In this document: in pieces, positions 6,477 to 7,926 of the stretch
Layout of the letters: the number at the start of each line of letters is the position of its first letter
Numbering within the stretch: the stretch's first letter is position 1
DNA from: Bacteroidota bacterium
Lineage (GTDB): Bacteria; Bacteroidota; Bacteroidia; B-17B0; Aurantibacillaceae
Assembly: GCA_025360565.1 (NCBI GenBank)
Contig: JANYBY010000280.1
Location: 1-7,926, forward strand
DNA length: 7,926 nucleotides
Direction of reading: 5' to 3'
Position numbers and translations under genes: made by a program
The notes under the pieces: model-generated
Told to the model about the DNA's origin: nothing
The model's database searches: none
Seen by the model: the letters and a program-made list of their open reading frames with translations, nothing else

Positions 6477-6555
6477 TAATTCATGATTGTGATACGAACC
6501 TTATTGAGATACAGTCAATTAAATTTTTTGATTAACTTTATTGAAAATTGAACGT

Positions 6556-7926
6556 ATGCAAAAAACTTCCATAAAAATTCTGTTGACTTTTTTAATTTTT
6601 GCAACATCTATGTTTATTCACGCCCAAACTTTTCCCTGGGCAAAAAGTGCTAATGGCACAGGTACAGATGAGGGGATTGCGATATGTAACGACGCTACAG
6701 GAAACGTTTTTGTTACCGGCCAATTTACAAGCCCGGTAATTACGTTTGGTACATTTACTCTTTCAAACACAGGTTCTTCAACTGCATTTTTGGTAAAGTA
6801 TGATGCAAACGGTAATGTAGTCTGGGCCAGAAAAGCAATTGGGAGCGCCCAGGATTATGGCAATTCGGTTTCGTGCGATGCTGCCGGAAATATTTTTTTG
6901 TCGGGATTTTTTACGAGCCCCACTATGGTAGTTGGGGCTTACACATTAACCAACGCCGGGGCCAACGATATTTTTATTGCCATGTACGATCCAAGCGGTA
7001 ATGTTATTTGGGCCCAGCGCGCAGGCGGAGCGGGAAATGATAATGGGTATTCGGTAAAAGCCGATGCGGCCGGAAACTCTTATTTAAGTGGTTCATTTGG
7101 AAGTAATACAATTGTTTTTGGAACATATACCTTAACCAACAGCGGTGTTTTGGATGCATTTTTAGTAAAATATAATTCAAGCGGCGCGGTACTTTGGGCG
7201 GTAAATCCCATTGGAACGGGCGCTGACGAAAGTTGGTCGGCCTGCCCCGATGCAAGCGGAAATGTATATATGACAGGAGATTTTATCAGTTCAACTTTAA
7301 CGTTCGGAACATTTACAGTAAATAATATTGGCACCAGTACAATTTTTTTAGCCAAATATGATAATGCCGGAAACGCTTTATGGGTGCGCAGCAGTGGGGT
7401 TTCGGCTTTTGATAAAAGTAATTGGGTTACGGTTGATGCTTTGGGGAACAGTATTATTACGGGCGACTACGAAATTCCATCGCTTGTTTTTGGAACTTAC
7501 ACTTTAACCAATAACGGAAGCAGCGATGCATTTATAACAAAATACGATGCGACCGGAAATGTTTTGTGGGCCAAAACGGCGGGAGGAATAAATTACGATA
7601 AGGGATATTGTGTAAGTGCGGACCCTAATTTTATTTATTATACCGGAAGTTTTACCAACACCATCGTTTTTGGTTCGTACACACTTACCTCGCCTGTTGG
7701 CGCGCCCGACCCCATGTTCATTGTAACGTATGATTATGCGGGCAATGTAATGTGCGCTTCTGTTTTAAGTAGCGGGGGCGATGATCAGAACGGGATAAGT
7801 GCCGATAAATTAGGGCACGCTTATTTCACGTCAGACTTTATTAACCCTTTGGTGATTGGTTCAACCACATTAACACCAACGGGTGGCGAGAATTTTTTTG
7901 TAGGCAAATATGTTTGTGTTGATGTA
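6556..7926 (+). CDS. Secreted SBBP-type beta-propeller repeat protein (3' end outside window)
   Basis: The frame from ATG 6556 stays open to the last base, giving 457 residues of a longer protein. Residues 1-23 form a signal peptide (basic start, hydrophobic LLTFLIFATSMFI, cleavage probably after IHA), so the product is exported. The mature part is built of 62-residue units, each carrying D-x-x-G-N-x-Y-x-T/S-G, then FG-T-Y/F-T-L-T-N-x-G, then F-L-x-K-Y-D-x-x-G-N-V-x-W-A. The last Trp of this pattern is at 28, 90, 152, 214, 276 and 338, and is replaced by C400 in the next unit. This resembles SBBP propeller repeats of Bacteroidota surface or secreted proteins, which often end in a type IX secretion sorting domain; that end is not visible here. 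No catalytic residues are recognisable. An adhesion, binding or scaffold role is only a guess. The gene is divergent from arsR with a 133-base gap, and no strong Shine-Dalgarno precedes the start. Confidence 0.85.
   Translation, partial: MQKTSIKILLTFLIFATSMFIHAQTFPWAKSANGTGTDEGIAICNDATGNVFVTGQFTSPVITFGTFTLSNTGSSTAFLVKYDANGNVVWARKAIGSAQDYGNSVSCDAAGNIFLSGFFTSPTMVVGAYTLTNAGANDIFIAMYDPSGNVIWAQRAGGAGNDNGYSVKADAAGNSYLSGSFGSNTIVFGTYTLTNSGVLDAFLVKYNSSGAVLWAVNPIGTGADESWSACPDASGNVYMTGDFISSTLTFGTFTVNNIGTSTIFLAKYDNAGNALWVRSSGVSAFDKSNWVTVDALGNSIITGDYEIPSLVFGTYTLTNNGSSDAFITKYDATGNVLWAKTAGGINYDKGYCVSADPNFIYYTGSFTNTIVFGSYTLTSPVGAPDPMFIVTYDYAGNVMCASVLSSGGDDQNGISADKLGHAYFTSDFINPLVIGSTTLTPTGGENFFVGKYVCVDV
6637..7926 (+). 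repeat. Seven tandem 186-bp units encoding 62-residue propeller blades
   Basis: Units start at 6637, 6823, 7009, 7195, 7381, 7567 and 7753, each on the codon of the conserved Trp (Cys in the last). The seventh is cut by the window edge about 12 bases before its expected end. The units are similar in protein but diverged at DNA level, with varied synonymous codons, so this is an old, maintained repeat rather than a recent expansion. Confidence 0.85.

Noticed and set aside
6504..6540. Possible promoter for the propeller gene (TTG at 6504 and TAACTTTA at 6533)
   Set aside because: The -7 has a mismatch and the spacing of 26 bases is too long; no better pair was found in the 133-base gap.
7004..7355. 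Two minus-strand open frames inside the propeller gene
   Set aside because: They are antisense shadows of the repeat units; the plus-strand frame has a signal peptide and clear repeats, and these have no recognisable features.
6637..7926. CRISPR array or recent tandem duplication for the 186-bp periodicity
   Set aside because: The periodicity is in the encoded protein, with diverged DNA and no spacer structure.

Overview
The window looks like chromosomal DNA from a member of the Bacteroidota. The evidence is the AT-rich sequence with A-rich, Shine-Dalgarno-poor gene starts, an mreD-mrdA-rodA order with overlapping genes, -7 elements close to the Bacteroidota consensus TAnnTTTG, and a secreted repeat protein of the seven-bladed-propeller (SBBP) type common in that phylum. 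I cannot place it more finely from the sequence.

Layout. (1) Positions 1-3402 (+) carry the tail of a cell-shape operon: the C-terminal part of mreD, then mrdA (transpeptidase PBP2), then rodA (SEDS glycosyltransferase). The genes overlap by 4 bp and 1 bp, so they are translationally coupled. Together they would form the elongation machinery that polymerises and crosslinks peptidoglycan. (2) Positions 3502-4317 (+) hold a free-standing KilA-N domain gene, a phage or mobile-element type DNA-binding protein. Its coding sequence contains a perfect 32-bp palindrome. (3) Positions 4329-6422 (-) form a four-gene arsenic-type cluster, transcribed arsR, methyltransferase, arsC, aquaporin. It has no ArsB or Acr3 pump in view. 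The likely logic is that ArsR senses arsenite and represses, ArsC reduces arsenate to arsenite using a thioredoxin-type cysteine triad, and the aquaglyceroporin lets arsenite leave by diffusion. The methyltransferase has an unproven role. Two 16-bp sites of the form ATCG-N8-CGAT lie just upstream of arsR and just upstream of the methyltransferase, and look like ArsR operators. (4) From 6556 to the window edge (+), divergent from arsR, an open-ended gene encodes a secreted protein. It is made of seven 62-residue units that start right after the signal peptide. The protein continues beyond the window.

The most notable points are the pump-less arsenic cluster with a wide-pore-type aquaporin filter, the paired putative ArsR operators, the codon-phased palindrome in the KilA-N gene, an apparent Asp-to-Asn change at the expected catalytic position of RodA, and the nearly invariant 62-residue period of the propeller protein. 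No RNA genes, CRISPR arrays or insertion sequences were seen, and no gene-free stretch exceeds about 135 bases.
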